A stretch of DNA of 64,000 nt, taken from contig NZ_SMGE01000001.1 of assembly GCF_004339525.1 (NCBI RefSeq), positions 3,720,001 through 3,784,000 on the forward strand, written 5' to 3'. Of this stretch, positions 7,137-16,600 are shown piece by piece. Position 1 is the first letter of the stretch, and each line of letters starts with the position of its first letter. The notes beneath the pieces are model-generated. The model saw only the letters and a program-made list of their open reading frames with translations. It was not told the origin of the DNA and ran no database searches. Position numbers and translations under genes: made by a program. This DNA comes from Flavobacterium sp. 90. GTDB taxonomy: Bacteria; Bacteroidota; Bacteroidia; Flavobacteriales; Flavobacteriaceae.

Positions 7137-7739
7137 TTACATTTTAGATAAAATTTCTGTTTTCTTTGAGTCAAATTCTATTTGTGAAATGATTTCACTT
7201 TCTAATAATTTTTTTAGCTTTTGAAGTGTTTCTAACGGATCTTCTTTTTGCTCGACATTTTGTTGAGTTGGTATATTTGCATTAACAGTTATTCCTCCGC
7301 CAGCAATAGCTCTTTTATTTTCAAGATCATGTTCACGTCTGAAAACAACCATTTCTTCTTCTTTTTGCTGAGCAAATTGATACAATTTTCGGGCTTGAGC
7401 CTTTGGTAAATAATCAAGCATATTCACATGTCCTTTAATTGTCTTCATAGAAAAAGTTGCCCCCATAATTCCTTCTTTCATATGACAATCTAATATGTCT
7501 TTCCAGGCATAATCCTGAAAATCCATAGATAAACCTAAATTTCGCGGTCTGCAGAAAATGATTCTTTTATTGGTTAAAGCAATGCAATCCGGAGATAAAT
7601 TTATAGCCGGTTTTTTTTGTACGGCGATGTATTCTACTTCTTCACCAGAAGTAAGTAATCCGTTGACTTTTACTAATAGTTTTTCAACTGCTTTTGGGTC
7701 TTGTTCTTCGTTTAAGAATTTTTTTAAATCGTTTATCAT
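7137..7739 (-). CDS. Bacterial PH domain protein with SHOCT-like C-terminus
   Basis: A 200-residue soluble protein. Residues about 30-130 match a bacterial pleckstrin-homology (bPH) fold pattern: a GEEVEYIAVQK strand, then TNKRIIFCRPRNLG and DILDCHMKEGIMGATFSMKT. After a linker with KRAIAGGGITVNA, the C-terminus (about 167-200, DPLETLQKLKKLLESEIISQ...) is a SHOCT-like helical hairpin, often found tethering oligomers. It is the middle gene of the HsdR-N/bPH/TM2 operon (12 nt and 3 nt gaps). bPH proteins are discussed as parts of membrane stress or immunity systems. That role here is inference. Confidence 0.85.
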   Translation of the reverse strand: MINDLKKFLNEEQDPKAVEKLLVKVNGLLTSGEEVEYIAVQKKPAINLSPDCIALTNKRIIFCRPRNLGLSMDFQDYAWKDILDCHMKEGIMGATFSMKTIKGHVNMLDYLPKAQARKLYQFAQQKEEEMVVFRREHDLENKRAIAGGGITVNANIPTQQNVEQKEDPLETLQKLKKLLESEIISQIEFDSKKTEILSKM

Positions 7740-7751
7740 AATATTTAGTTT

Positions 7752-8807
7752 TTATTCGGTTTCATATAATCCAACAGTTTCTAACAATTCTTTTTCGAAT
7801 TGATAAAGATCATCAATAGATGAAATAGGTAATTTTGTTTCGGTTTTGTTGTCATTAAAAAGGCTGACATATTTTTTACTTCCGTTAAGATGAAGACGGC
7901 AAAGAGGTTTACGATTATTATCGTCCAGTAAAATTCCAAAATAAGATTGTGTGTCATGGTAAACAATTCGACTAACAGGAAGTTTTCGTCTTAGTATCGC
8001 AACAACAATGCGGTAGCCATCAAGTTCTTCTTCGCTGGTAATAATTTTGCTTTCTTCTTCCAGAGATTCAACTTGTTCATCTTGTTGTTTAATTGTTTCT
8101 TTAGTAAGAGCGGCTTTTAAACGATCATTTATTTTTTCGCTGATAAATTGGTTTAGAGATTTTTGAACTAAATCCTTAAATTCTTCAACCACTTTTTCAG
8201 TTAATCTTCCTGTATAAACCTTATTTGCAAAATGTTTTGTGAAATCATTCGAAGGATTTTCGAGTTCACTATTAATTTGCTTTTTTATTTCTTTAATATA
8301 TTTTAATGCGCTTGCATTTGTAACAATATTATCAACGTTGAAACTGGATTTGTGAAATTTTGCAACCTCAGTGATTGTGTTTTCTTTTAGATTTGTAATG
8401 TCAAATTCCAAAAATGGTTTTTGATCCATTTTGTTTTTATCATCTAAATCTGTGAAAAACTGATACTGAATTCCGTTTGTTAAAAGAGCAAATCGGGTTT
8501 TAGTAACATGAAAATATCGGAATAATTGGGAATTATGTACCGTTAGATTTTCTTTCCAACTTTTGCATTCTACTATTATAATTGGTTCTCCGTTTTGAAA
8601 GATGGCGTAATCTACTTTTTCTCCTTTTTTTAAGCCTAGATCGGCGGTAAATTCAGGAACTACTTCTAGCGGATTAAAAGCGTCGTAGCCAAGAATATGT
8701 ATAAAAGGCAATACAAAAGCATGCTTGGTAGATTCTTCTGTTTCAATTTTACTTTTAAGCTGATCGATTTTATCAGCCAATGATTTAAGTTGAATATTGA
8801 TTTCCAT
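7752..8807 (-). CDS. HsdR N-terminal (HSDR_N) nuclease-like protein
   Basis: A 351-residue protein. The N-terminal half matches the type I restriction HsdR N-terminal nuclease domain (PD-(D/E)XK): Asp66 in KVDYAIF and Glu80-x-Lys82 in IIIVECKSW. There is no helicase part, so this is not a complete HsdR. A charged coiled region (about 200-260) links to a C-terminal beta domain (GYRIVVAILRRK..., DTQSYFGILLDD). It is the first gene of a tight operon with the PH/SHOCT and TM2 proteins. Such stand-alone HSDR_N proteins are widespread and usually lack a known substrate. A nucleic-acid-cutting role is plausible from the intact motif. Confidence 0.85.
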   Translation of the reverse strand: MEINIQLKSLADKIDQLKSKIETEESTKHAFVLPFIHILGYDAFNPLEVVPEFTADLGLKKGEKVDYAIFQNGEPIIIVECKSWKENLTVHNSQLFRYFHVTKTRFALLTNGIQYQFFTDLDDKNKMDQKPFLEFDITNLKENTITEVAKFHKSSFNVDNIVTNASALKYIKEIKKQINSELENPSNDFTKHFANKVYTGRLTEKVVEEFKDLVQKSLNQFISEKINDRLKAALTKETIKQQDEQVESLEEESKIITSEEELDGYRIVVAILRRKLPVSRIVYHDTQSYFGILLDDNNRKPLCRLHLNGSKKYVSLFNDNKTETKLPISSIDDLYQFEKELLETVGLYETE

Positions 8808-8918
8808 AATTTCTATTTATAGTTAGTATTTTAGTTTTTGATATTTCAAAAGTAAAACCAATCATAACCAGTATTTTACGGAAATCCATAATCCGATTTT
8901 TTTTTAATTTTTAGCCAT

Positions 8919-8942
8919 AAAAAAAGCTCCCGAAGGAGCTTT
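8919..8942 (-). terminator. Intrinsic terminator of the response regulator gene
   Basis: On the minus strand AAGCTCC, loop TTCG, GGAGCTT, then a T run. It lies 30 nt past the stop of the regulator gene at 8972-9640. Confidence 0.9.
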
Positions 8943-8971
8943 ATAATTTTAAAAAAAGGAATGTAGAACAA

Positions 8972-9640
8972 TTAGATAATACCCATATCTTTTGTGATAG
9001 AAACCAAATGAATGGTATTGTTTGCTTTGAAAAAGTCTTTTAGTTTAGAAAGTCTTTTTTCCATAGCACTTTTACTGTTGGGTTTTTTACCTGAGTCTTT
9101 AAAGATTTTTATGATCTCATCTTGTGGAGTTCCTGCTGATAAATATTTTAAAATCTCAATGTCTAAATCGTCTATTTCGAAATTATTTTTTTCCTGAAGT
9201 GCAGAAGCAACTTCGTGCGAAATGAATCTTTGATCTGAAGTAGAAATAATATGAATTGCTTTTTTTAGATCTTCAATGCTATTTCGTCCTTTTAATACAA
9301 AACCGTTGACATCTGAATTATCGAAAAGAGATTTAATTCGAAAGCTTTTATCTTCAACAGAATAAGCTATGATTTTAATATCAGGCTGTAATTCACGCAC
9401 TTTTTCGATAAGTTCATCACCGCACGAAATTTTTACGTCGCGATGGTCTTTTTTAAAAGACAGATCACTAATTAATAAGTCATACGGTTCATTATCCAGA
9501 ATAGCTTTTCGGATTTTTAAAAAGGCATCATCACAATATTTTGCATGTTGAAAATTTATAATATCTAAATCTTTTAAGGTTTGCTCGATTCCTAAATTTA
9601 TATCTTCAAGGTCTTCGGCAATTATTACTTTTTTAAACAT
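8972..9640 (-). CDS. NarL/FixJ-type response regulator
   Basis: A 222-residue two-component regulator. The receiver domain (1-125) has the acidic pocket (Glu9-Asp10), phosphoacceptor Asp59 in LLISDLSF and the conserved Lys in VLKGR. The C-terminal part (about 150-222, LDIEILKYLSAGTPQDEIIK...) is a LuxR-like helix-turn-helix in position and pattern, although diverged. It follows the kinase gene at 9648-11357 after 7 nt, so the two are cognate. Kinases of this type (DxHDEL) normally phosphorylate NarL-like regulators, which fits. Confidence 0.92.
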   Translation of the reverse strand: MFKKVIIAEDLEDINLGIEQTLKDLDIINFQHAKYCDDAFLKIRKAILDNEPYDLLISDLSFKKDHRDVKISCGDELIEKVRELQPDIKIIAYSVEDKSFRIKSLFDNSDVNGFVLKGRNSIEDLKKAIHIISTSDQRFISHEVASALQEKNNFEIDDLDIEILKYLSAGTPQDEIIKIFKDSGKKPNSKSAMEKRLSKLKDFFKANNTIHLVSITKDMGII

Positions 9641-9647
9641 ATGGCTT

Positions 9648-11357
9648 TTATTTAGGCAGCGTTATTTTTACTTTAAATCCTTTATCTGGTTCTGTATCAA
9701 AAGTAATAGTTCCTTTTATGGCCAGAATACGGATTTCCATATTTTGTAAACCATTTTTAATAATTTTATCTTTTTCACAGCCTTTTCCATTATCTGTATA
9801 ATCAATAAAAACTGTTTTTCCGTTGCTTTCAAATTTTATAACAACCAATGATGCGTTACTATGTTTTTTCATATTCACCATTAATTCTTGCAGAATTCTA
9901 TGAATCGTAACTTTTTTAATATTATCTACTAATTCCCAATTTACTTTTTCAATATTATTAATGATTACGTTTGCTTTCGGACTATTATAAGTCGAAAGCA
10001 TTTCTTTTAAGTTTACAGCATAATTTGATGTGATATCAATCGTACTATTTTCTTGTGAAATTCTGCGGACACGCGAATAGATATTGTCTAATTTGTGAAT
10101 GAGAGATTCTTTTATAGTCGTAGAGGCTAAAGATTGTGTTTGTGTAAAAGTCATCGCATGAAAAACATCATTTGCCAATTCATCGTGGATATCTTTGGCA
10201 ATTCTGGTTTCAGTTTCATAAGAAGCTTTTATTTTTTCAATTCTGTTTTTGTTTCGATAATATTTTCTCCCGTAAATTAATATAGTGAAGAGAATAATGA
10301 TTCCAAGAACAGAAAAGGTTCTTTGATACTTCGCTTTTTGAAGTGCCAATTGATTCTCTACTTTCTCTAAACGTAATTTCTGATTCTCGTCTTTTTCTTT
10401 TTTGGAGTCGTATTTAATCTTCGCAAATTTGTTTTTAAAGTTGTTTCGGATTTTAATAATACTATCGTTTAAGAAAACAAATTTCTTCGCATATTTAGTA
10501 TTATCAATATCAGAATCATTTGAAATTAAAAAAGAAAGTGCTTTTAATCTTTCATCAATACTATTAGATGTTGTAGCTGATTGATATGCATTTAGCGCAT
10601 GTTGATTTGATTTTTCGGGATTGATTTTGCTATAGTATTCGGCTAAATGCAGATTACTTTGAATTGAACCATAGGTATCATTGTCTCGATTTCTCATTTT
10701 TAGACTTTCTTCCATTAGCGAAAGACCTTTATCTGATAAGCCTTTTTTGAAGTATGCATAACCCAGATTATCCAGAATCCTGTATTTTTTTATAAGCGCT
10801 TCTTTTGTTTGGAAATTATTTTGACTAAGTAAAGATTCTAATATTTGAATTGCAGAATCGTATTTTTTTTGCTCAATATAAACAGCGGCAATGTTGTTTA
10901 AAGGAGATTGTTTTGAAGCTTCATTATCCAGTTCTTTTATAGATTCCTTGTAATACGAAATAGCATCATTATATAAGGAGAGTTCTTTGTCGGCAATTCC
11001 AAAGAAATTATTAATAGAAGCACTATAAAGATCTTTCTTTCTGATATAAGGTAACGCTTCTGTTAATGTTTCTTTACTGCCATAATAATCTCCGTTTATT
11101 TGTTGTATCCAAGCCATTTGAATTAAACTATAGGCAATATTGGCACTATCTTTTAAATTTTCATATAGTATTTTAGACTTATTGAAGTTGTAAAAAGCAC
11201 TATTAAAGTTCTTTTCGTTGAGGTTTAATAATCCTTTCTCTCTTATTTCAAATGCTTTTTCTCTTGCAGCATCAACGTTTACAGATACTGTCGTTTTCTC
11301 TTTACAGGAAAAAAAACTTAAGAAAATGATGAAACAAAAAAACGGGGATCGTAGCAT
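9648..11357 (-). CDS. TPR-sensor histidine kinase (HisKA_3 type)
   Basis: A 569-residue kinase. The N-terminus is a signal with a lipobox-like LSFFSC, so the sensor part is exported and perhaps lipid-linked. Residues about 30-300 are tetratricopeptide-like helical repeats (FYNFNKSKILYENLKDS, YYKESIKELD, LGYAYFKKGL...). One membrane helix is at 348-363. The H-box is KDIHDEL with His391. The N-box is around 486-500 (HRILQELMVNMKKHS) and the G-box at about 520 (DNGKGC). The layout matches the Bacteroidota TPR kinases that pair with NarL regulators. The regulator follows in the same operon. The signal sensed is unknown. It starts 52 nt from the small lipoprotein at 11410-11601, which may be part of the same leftward transcript. 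Confidence 0.92.
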   Translation of the reverse strand: MLRSPFFCFIIFLSFFSCKEKTTVSVNVDAAREKAFEIREKGLLNLNEKNFNSAFYNFNKSKILYENLKDSANIAYSLIQMAWIQQINGDYYGSKETLTEALPYIRKKDLYSASINNFFGIADKELSLYNDAISYYKESIKELDNEASKQSPLNNIAAVYIEQKKYDSAIQILESLLSQNNFQTKEALIKKYRILDNLGYAYFKKGLSDKGLSLMEESLKMRNRDNDTYGSIQSNLHLAEYYSKINPEKSNQHALNAYQSATTSNSIDERLKALSFLISNDSDIDNTKYAKKFVFLNDSIIKIRNNFKNKFAKIKYDSKKEKDENQKLRLEKVENQLALQKAKYQRTFSVLGIIILFTILIYGRKYYRNKNRIEKIKASYETETRIAKDIHDELANDVFHAMTFTQTQSLASTTIKESLIHKLDNIYSRVRRISQENSTIDITSNYAVNLKEMLSTYNSPKANVIINNIEKVNWELVDNIKKVTIHRILQELMVNMKKHSNASLVVIKFESNGKTVFIDYTDNGKGCEKDKIIKNGLQNMEIRILAIKGTITFDTEPDKGFKVKITLPK

Positions 11358-11409
11358 AGAAGTTACTTTCCCCGAATTTATGAATTAATTATAAACCACC
11401 TTGTTTAAT

Positions 11410-11601
11410 TTATGGTTTTTTTGGAGGTGGTGGAACAATGATTGGATCATCACCAGGTCCTGAAGGTGGCATATCAGTCATAGAAGCTTTTTTAACTTCG
11501 GTTACTTTATCTTTGTTTCCTGTTTCGAATTCGTCTGCTGTACAAGAAAATATTGTAAGACTCAATAGCGCGCACGCTCCCATTGTAAATAAATTTTTCA
11601 T
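11410..11601 (-). CDS. Small proline-tailed lipoprotein (module copy 3)
   Basis: A 63-residue paralogue of the 30-230 protein. It has the signal MKNLFTMGACALLSLTIFSC with Cys20, then TADEFETGNKDKVTEVKK and a tail MPPSGPGDDPIIVPPPPKKP. The conserved points are the CT-DE-ET mature start, a basic middle and the Gly-Pro-Gly-Asp / poly-Pro end. It is divergent from the 11950-13050 membrane protein across leader copy 3. The kinase gene at 11357 starts 52 nt downstream in the same direction with no terminator visible between them, so read-through into the TPR kinase is possible. Function unknown. The mature part is only about 44 residues, so a structural, signalling or adaptor peptide is more likely than an enzyme. 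Confidence 0.8.
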   Translation of the reverse strand: MKNLFTMGACALLSLTIFSCTADEFETGNKDKVTEVKKASMTDMPPSGPGDDPIIVPPPPKKP

Positions 11602-11629
11602 TTTTTTTATGATTTTAAATTTTTACTAA

Positions 11630-11947
11630 AGGGCATTGCCGTTCAAAAAGGTTCTGAACTTTGTTATAGCAATACCCAAATTGCTTTGGGAAGTGGAGCA
11701 CGTAGATCAGTAAGAGTAATATTTATACTTCCCGGATAAATTTCGTCTTACGGATTTCCGTACTTTAAATTGAACTAGTTTTGTATTTTTGTTTTAACCT
11801 GCAGATTAAAATACTAACTGATTCTGAAGGCAAAGTAAAGGCAGTTTTTCACCAGTGTTTATAAGGAATTCCGGGATGGATTAAATTTCCTGTCTAATCC
11901 GAAAAATCCTGAGAAATCCGATAAAAAATCCTGAAAATCCTGAAGGC
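11630..11947. repeat. Conserved intergenic leader, copy 3 of 3
   Basis: A more diverged copy of 249-540. It keeps GGGCATTGC/GCAATACCC (11630s/11669s, mispaired at one position on the plus strand but G-U on the minus), GGGAAGTG (11688-11695) with TACTTCCC (11726-11733), GTAAGA (11710-11715) with TCTTAC (11746-11751), the GAACTAGTTTT block, TATTTTTG, CTGCAG, and at the right end repeated AATCCTGA words. It is bounded by the lipoprotein start and the start codon of the 11950 gene. Confidence 0.75.
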
Positions 11948-11949
11948 TT

Positions 11950-13050
11950 ATGAAAAAAAATACTTTAGAAGAAATTGAAAATAGTTACAAAGAAGCTATT
12001 AGAAATAAATTTAGAATTGAAAGAGTCGAAGGGAAGCACTCACATTATTTAAATAATCCTTCGCAAGCACTTTTAAGAGATTTGTGTTGGGATATTTTTA
12101 GCTCAAATCCAAAAACTGAAGACTTAAGTGTATATCGGAATTTTTTTAGGGCTGAATTTAAATCTGAAGAAGATACTTCAACTACCTATACCAATAAATT
12201 TAAAAAAGTTGGAGGGTTTTATAAAGGAGATAAAGAGCCTGCAAATATTAGTACTGTAGATTTAGCTGCAATTCTCGTAGATTTTCATCCAAGACCTTTT
12301 AATAAGTTTAAAAAAGAGATAGATGAAGAAGAGATGAAATTGATAAATGAATTAAGAGATACTAATTTTATTCCTAAAGAAGTTTCATCTAATGAATTAA
12401 TAGAGAAAACGGATATAAATAGTTTTGCAGATTTTACTGATGTTAATATTGTTCCTAAAGAAATTTCATCTATTGAGTTAATAGAGAAAACGGAGATAAA
12501 AAGTTTTGCTGATTCAAATGCAAATTTTACTGATATAAAATCAGAACTAGAATCAATTAATCTTATAGGACAAACTGTTACAGAAAAGGAAGCGGAAAAT
12601 GGTATGGAAAATGGAATACCTCCATCAAAACCCCAAAGCAGATTAGAGAAGATTAGGGAAAAGATTTTGGCTAATTTTTGGAAAAACTTTTTGATTACGA
12701 CAATTGTAGTAGGTGCTCTTTTTGTATCAATAATAATTTCGGCTTCTTTCTTTAAGAAAGATTGTATGGTTTGGGTTAATGATCATTATGAAGAAAGAGA
12801 TAGGTCAGAAGGCGGATTTTGCGATACTTATTATGATGAACGATATTTTGATCTAAAAAAGATTAGCGTATGCGATACAACAACTTTCTTTGATAATAAT
12901 GGTAAACCAAAAGTTTGGTATATAAGAATTGGTAATTCTTTAGAATACTTTGATCGATTTGCTCCTTATCCAGAAGATACAAATAGATATTTGAAGCCTA
13001 TAACAAACTATATGATTAAAACGCATATAGCAGGTAAGCCATGTAAGTAA
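11950..13050 (+). CDS. Module membrane protein, long form
   Basis: A 366-residue protein of unknown function. Residues 1-121 are the domain shared with 1183-1830 (LRDLCW at 42-47, GGFYKGD, DLAAILVDFHPRPFNKF at 104-120). Next come an acidic linker with a near-perfect tandem repeat (PKEVSSNELIEKT and PKEISSIELIEKT, about 140-188) and one strong membrane helix (243-267). The exported C-terminal domain (270-366) starts DCMVWVNDHYEE and contains VCDTTTFFDNNGKPKVWY and LKPITNYMIKT. The C-terminal domain looks like one I have seen on other flavobacterial hypothetical proteins, from memory only. The topology suggests a cytoplasmic N-domain signalling with, or anchored by, an outside domain. It lies behind leader copy 3 and is divergent from its small lipoprotein. 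Confidence 0.85.
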   Translation: MKKNTLEEIENSYKEAIRNKFRIERVEGKHSHYLNNPSQALLRDLCWDIFSSNPKTEDLSVYRNFFRAEFKSEEDTSTTYTNKFKKVGGFYKGDKEPANISTVDLAAILVDFHPRPFNKFKKEIDEEEMKLINELRDTNFIPKEVSSNELIEKTDINSFADFTDVNIVPKEISSIELIEKTEIKSFADSNANFTDIKSELESINLIGQTVTEKEAENGMENGIPPSKPQSRLEKIREKILANFWKNFLITTIVVGALFVSIIISASFFKKDCMVWVNDHYEERDRSEGGFCDTYYDERYFDLKKISVCDTTTFFDNNGKPKVWYIRIGNSLEYFDRFAPYPEDTNRYLKPITNYMIKTHIAGKPCK

Positions 13051-13196
13051 ATATTGTATTTTTTGTTTTGATAGATTTTTTTAAGTAAGAAATTACATTA
13101 ATTATGTAAATGAAAGCGAATATTATATAACATCTTTCATCGATGTTGGATATAATTTAGCCATATACAAATAATTAATTTTTAAAGAAATCAAAC

Positions 13197-13613
13197 ATGA
13201 AAACTAAACGTATATTACTAGGACTATTATTGAGTATTGGATTATTTACTGTGTCGTGCAGCAGCGATGATAACGAAGGAGAAACAATCGTGCCAATACA
13301 AGGGAAATACAATTTAAGCCAGACAGGAACAATTGTTGACGGAAAAGAAGTATTAATAGATGCTCCACAAAATGCAAGTGGATGTAAAAAAGATTATTTA
13401 GACTTAAGACTGAGTAATGCAGCAGTTATAGGAGATTATAACGGTTCTGATTGTGCTTTAACAGAAACTACAGGAACTTACGCAAGATCTCATAATGATT
13501 TAACTATTTCGGTAGGTAATTTAAGTACCACCGCCGATATTATGAATCTAACTAATAAAGAGTTGAAAATAAAAGACAAAACTACTGGTATAATTACAGT
13601 TTACACTAGGTAA
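13197..13613 (+). CDS. Lipocalin-like lipoprotein
   Basis: A 138-residue protein with lipoprotein signal (GLFTVSC, Cys21, followed by SSDDNEGE, a mature start typical for Bacteroidota surface lipoproteins). The rest looks like a small beta-barrel of the bacterial lipocalin-like type: IQGKYNLSQTGTIVDGKE at the start, two cysteines (near GCKKDYLDL and GSDCALTE), and strand-rich repeats to the end. The ligand is unknown. The start is fixed by the signal. Monocistronic, ending at the hairpin 13634-13672. Confidence 0.7.
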   Translation: MKTKRILLGLLLSIGLFTVSCSSDDNEGETIVPIQGKYNLSQTGTIVDGKEVLIDAPQNASGCKKDYLDLRLSNAAVIGDYNGSDCALTETTGTYARSHNDLTISVGNLSTTADIMNLTNKELKIKDKTTGIITVYTR

Positions 13614-13633
13614 TTAGTCTACATTAGGAAAAT

Positions 13634-13672
13634 AAAAAAGGGAAATAACTTTAAAGTTATTTCCCTTTTTTT
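13634..13672. terminator. Bidirectional intrinsic terminator
   Basis: A run of A, then GGGAAATAACTTT / AAAGTTATTTCCC and a run of T, between convergent genes ending at 13613 and 13693. Confidence 0.95.
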
Positions 13673-13692
13673 ATAGATTTTTGTTTTTATAA

Positions 13693-16600
13693 TTATTTCA
13701 CGGGAATATAAATATCAAATGTGGCTCCAATGTTTTGTTCGCCTGTTGCAGTGATAAAACCGTTATGATTATCGACGATTTTTTTTACGATTGCAAGACC
13801 AATTCCTGTTCCTGTGTATTCTAATTTTCCGTGCAAACGCTGAAAAACTTCAAATATCTTGTCACTATATTGCTGTTCAAAACCAATTCCGTTATCGGTA
13901 ATTCTAATGTGGCAATAATTGATCTGGTCACTTAGCTTATCATAATCTAAAGCTAATCCTTTAGCAATTTCGCAGTTTATTTTTATTATCGAATGAGTTT
14001 CGGGTTTCGAAAATTTAAGCGAATTACTCACCAGATTGTATAATAATTGCCTGAACTGAAACGGAATTACATCAGCGTCACATGTGTTTTCAACTTCTAT
14101 AATGGCGTGTTGTTGTTCGAGTTCTTCTTTTAAATCATCTTTTACCTCATCAATAATTTTAGCCAGATCTGTTTTTTCAAATACACGTTCCTGTATGTTA
14201 GTTCTTGAATACGATAACAAATCATTAATTAAGGTTTGCATTCTTTGTGCTGCATTTTGCATTCGGAGGAATTTATCTTTTCCTGTTTCAGATAAATTTT
14301 CCAATTCTTTCTCCATGATCTGAGTGGCAAAAGTTTGTATTTTCCTTAATGGTTCCTGCAAATCATGACTTGAAATATAGGCAAAAGACTGAAGCTCTTT
14401 GTTCATTAGTTCCAGTTCTGTATTTTTTTGTGCAAGTTCTAATGCGCTTTGTTTTAACTTGTCGTTGTCTCTCTTTTTTTCGGTAAGATCGTGTGTTACT
14501 TTAGAGAATCCAATTACTTGATTTTTCTTGTTGTGAACTGCTGTAATTACCACATTTGCCCAAAAGTAGGTTCCATCGTTACGAACACGCCAGCCTTCCT
14601 GGGTTGCTCTTCCTTTTTCGGCTGCCAGGTTTAGGAGCTTTTCCGGAAGATTACTTTTTCGATCTTCTTCAGTATAAAAAACAGAGAAATATTTTCCAAT
14701 AATTTCTTCTGCTTTGTATCCTTTTATTTTCTCGGCACCAAGATTCCAGTTTTCAATTATACCTTCATGATTTAGATATAAAATGGCATAATCCTGCACT
14801 TCTTCGACCATTAAATGATAACGTTCTTCACTTTTTCTAAGCGATTCATTTATCTGACTCAGCTCTTTGGTTCTTACCGTTACTTGTTGTTCGAGTTCGT
14901 GTGTAAATGCTTTTTCGGTATGGATATCTGTAAAAGCTCCAACCCATTTTATAATTTTATTTTCTTTGTTAAAAACAGGTTCCCCAATTACGGTATGCCA
15001 TCTGTAGTTTCCATCTTTGCGTCTTACACGAACGTCGCATCTGTAGACTTCACCGGTTTCTAAACTATGGCTCCATACTTTGACATTTTCATCATAATCT
15101 TCAGGATGAATCATGGCTTTCCATTCTGTTTCACCGGCGGGTTTTATTCCAGTATATTCAAACCATTTTCCTGAGGCAAATAAAGCATTTCCTTTTTCAT
15201 CGGTTTCCCATATTAATTGCGGAATACTCTCTGTTAACGAACGGAATCTTTTTTCGCTTTCTTCGATTTTTTTGCGTGCTTCAACTTTTTCGGTTACATC
15301 TATCAAAGTCATTTTTATTCCCGAAATGTTCCCGTCTGATTCAAGCAATGGAGCGAATTCAAAATCAATATAAAATTGATGCTTTCCATCTTTACCATTT
15401 ATATAGAAAAGCGATTCTGACTCTGCATGAACTTCACCTGTTTTGTAAACATTGGATAGAAACTGCGCGTATTTTTGTTGTTCGAGTTCCGGGAAAATGT
15501 CAAGCAAGTTTTTGTCCTGCACGTCACTTTCTTCTTTTTTCCAGATATTTTTGAGAAGAGCAATATTGGCAATTTCAATTTTCATATCCTTGCCTTTCAA
15601 AATTGCTTTTGGTACAGGAGATTGCATTACCAGATTACGAAATCTTTTCTCGCTTTCTTCAAGTTCCTGCTGATGATTTTTTTCATCTGTAATGTCTCTA
15701 ATAGTACCAATTAATTTCTCAGGATTATTTTCTTCATCATAGAAAACTTTTCCTTTTCCTTCCATCCAGTGAATCGATTGATCTTTCCAGATCATTCTCG
15801 CTTCATAATTCAAATATCCAGAAGACAATGCTTCTTTAAACGCTTTATTTCGAATGTGCATATCATCCGGATGAAGATGTTTGAGCAATTGTTCGTGCGT
15901 TAATTCTACATTTTCGGTATATCCGCCAACGATTTCGAGGTATCTTTTAGAATATTTAGGCTCTCTTGTTTTTACGTTTAATTCCCAGGTTCCAAGTTCA
16001 CTGGCTTCAACTATGATTTTAAGTCTTTCTTCGTTTTGCTCGATTTTTTTCCGAACCTCAACTTTTTCACTGACTTCAGTAACGGTCACAATAATTCCTG
16101 AAATTGTTCCGTCCTCTTCTTTTAATGGATGATATAGAAAATCAAAATAGGAGATACTCAATTTTCCATAACGCTTTAACGGAATCGGAACTTCATTTCC
16201 ATGAAAAGGAATTCCGGTTGTCAAAACACCATTTAATAGTGAAGTGACAGATTCTTCAACTTCCGGCAAAGAATCAAATAAAGGTCTGCCAACAAAATTA
16301 TTTTCCTGTCTGTCGACTAATTTTAGATAAGCTTCATTGGCTGTTTCGACCATAAAATTTGAACCGCGTAAAATAGTAATTCCTACAGGAGCTTGTTTTA
16401 CAGTATTTCTGAAACGTTTATCGGCTTCTTCAATTTTTTTCTTTGCTAAATTCAAATCAGTCAGGTCAACTCCGGTATTCATTACGGCATAAACATCTCC
16501 ATTTATATCGTAAAGAGGTGTTAAACTGTAATTGAAATAATAGGTAAGCGATTCTCCATTAATGGTAAGATCGAGCGGAGTATTTTTTGTATGGAAAGAT

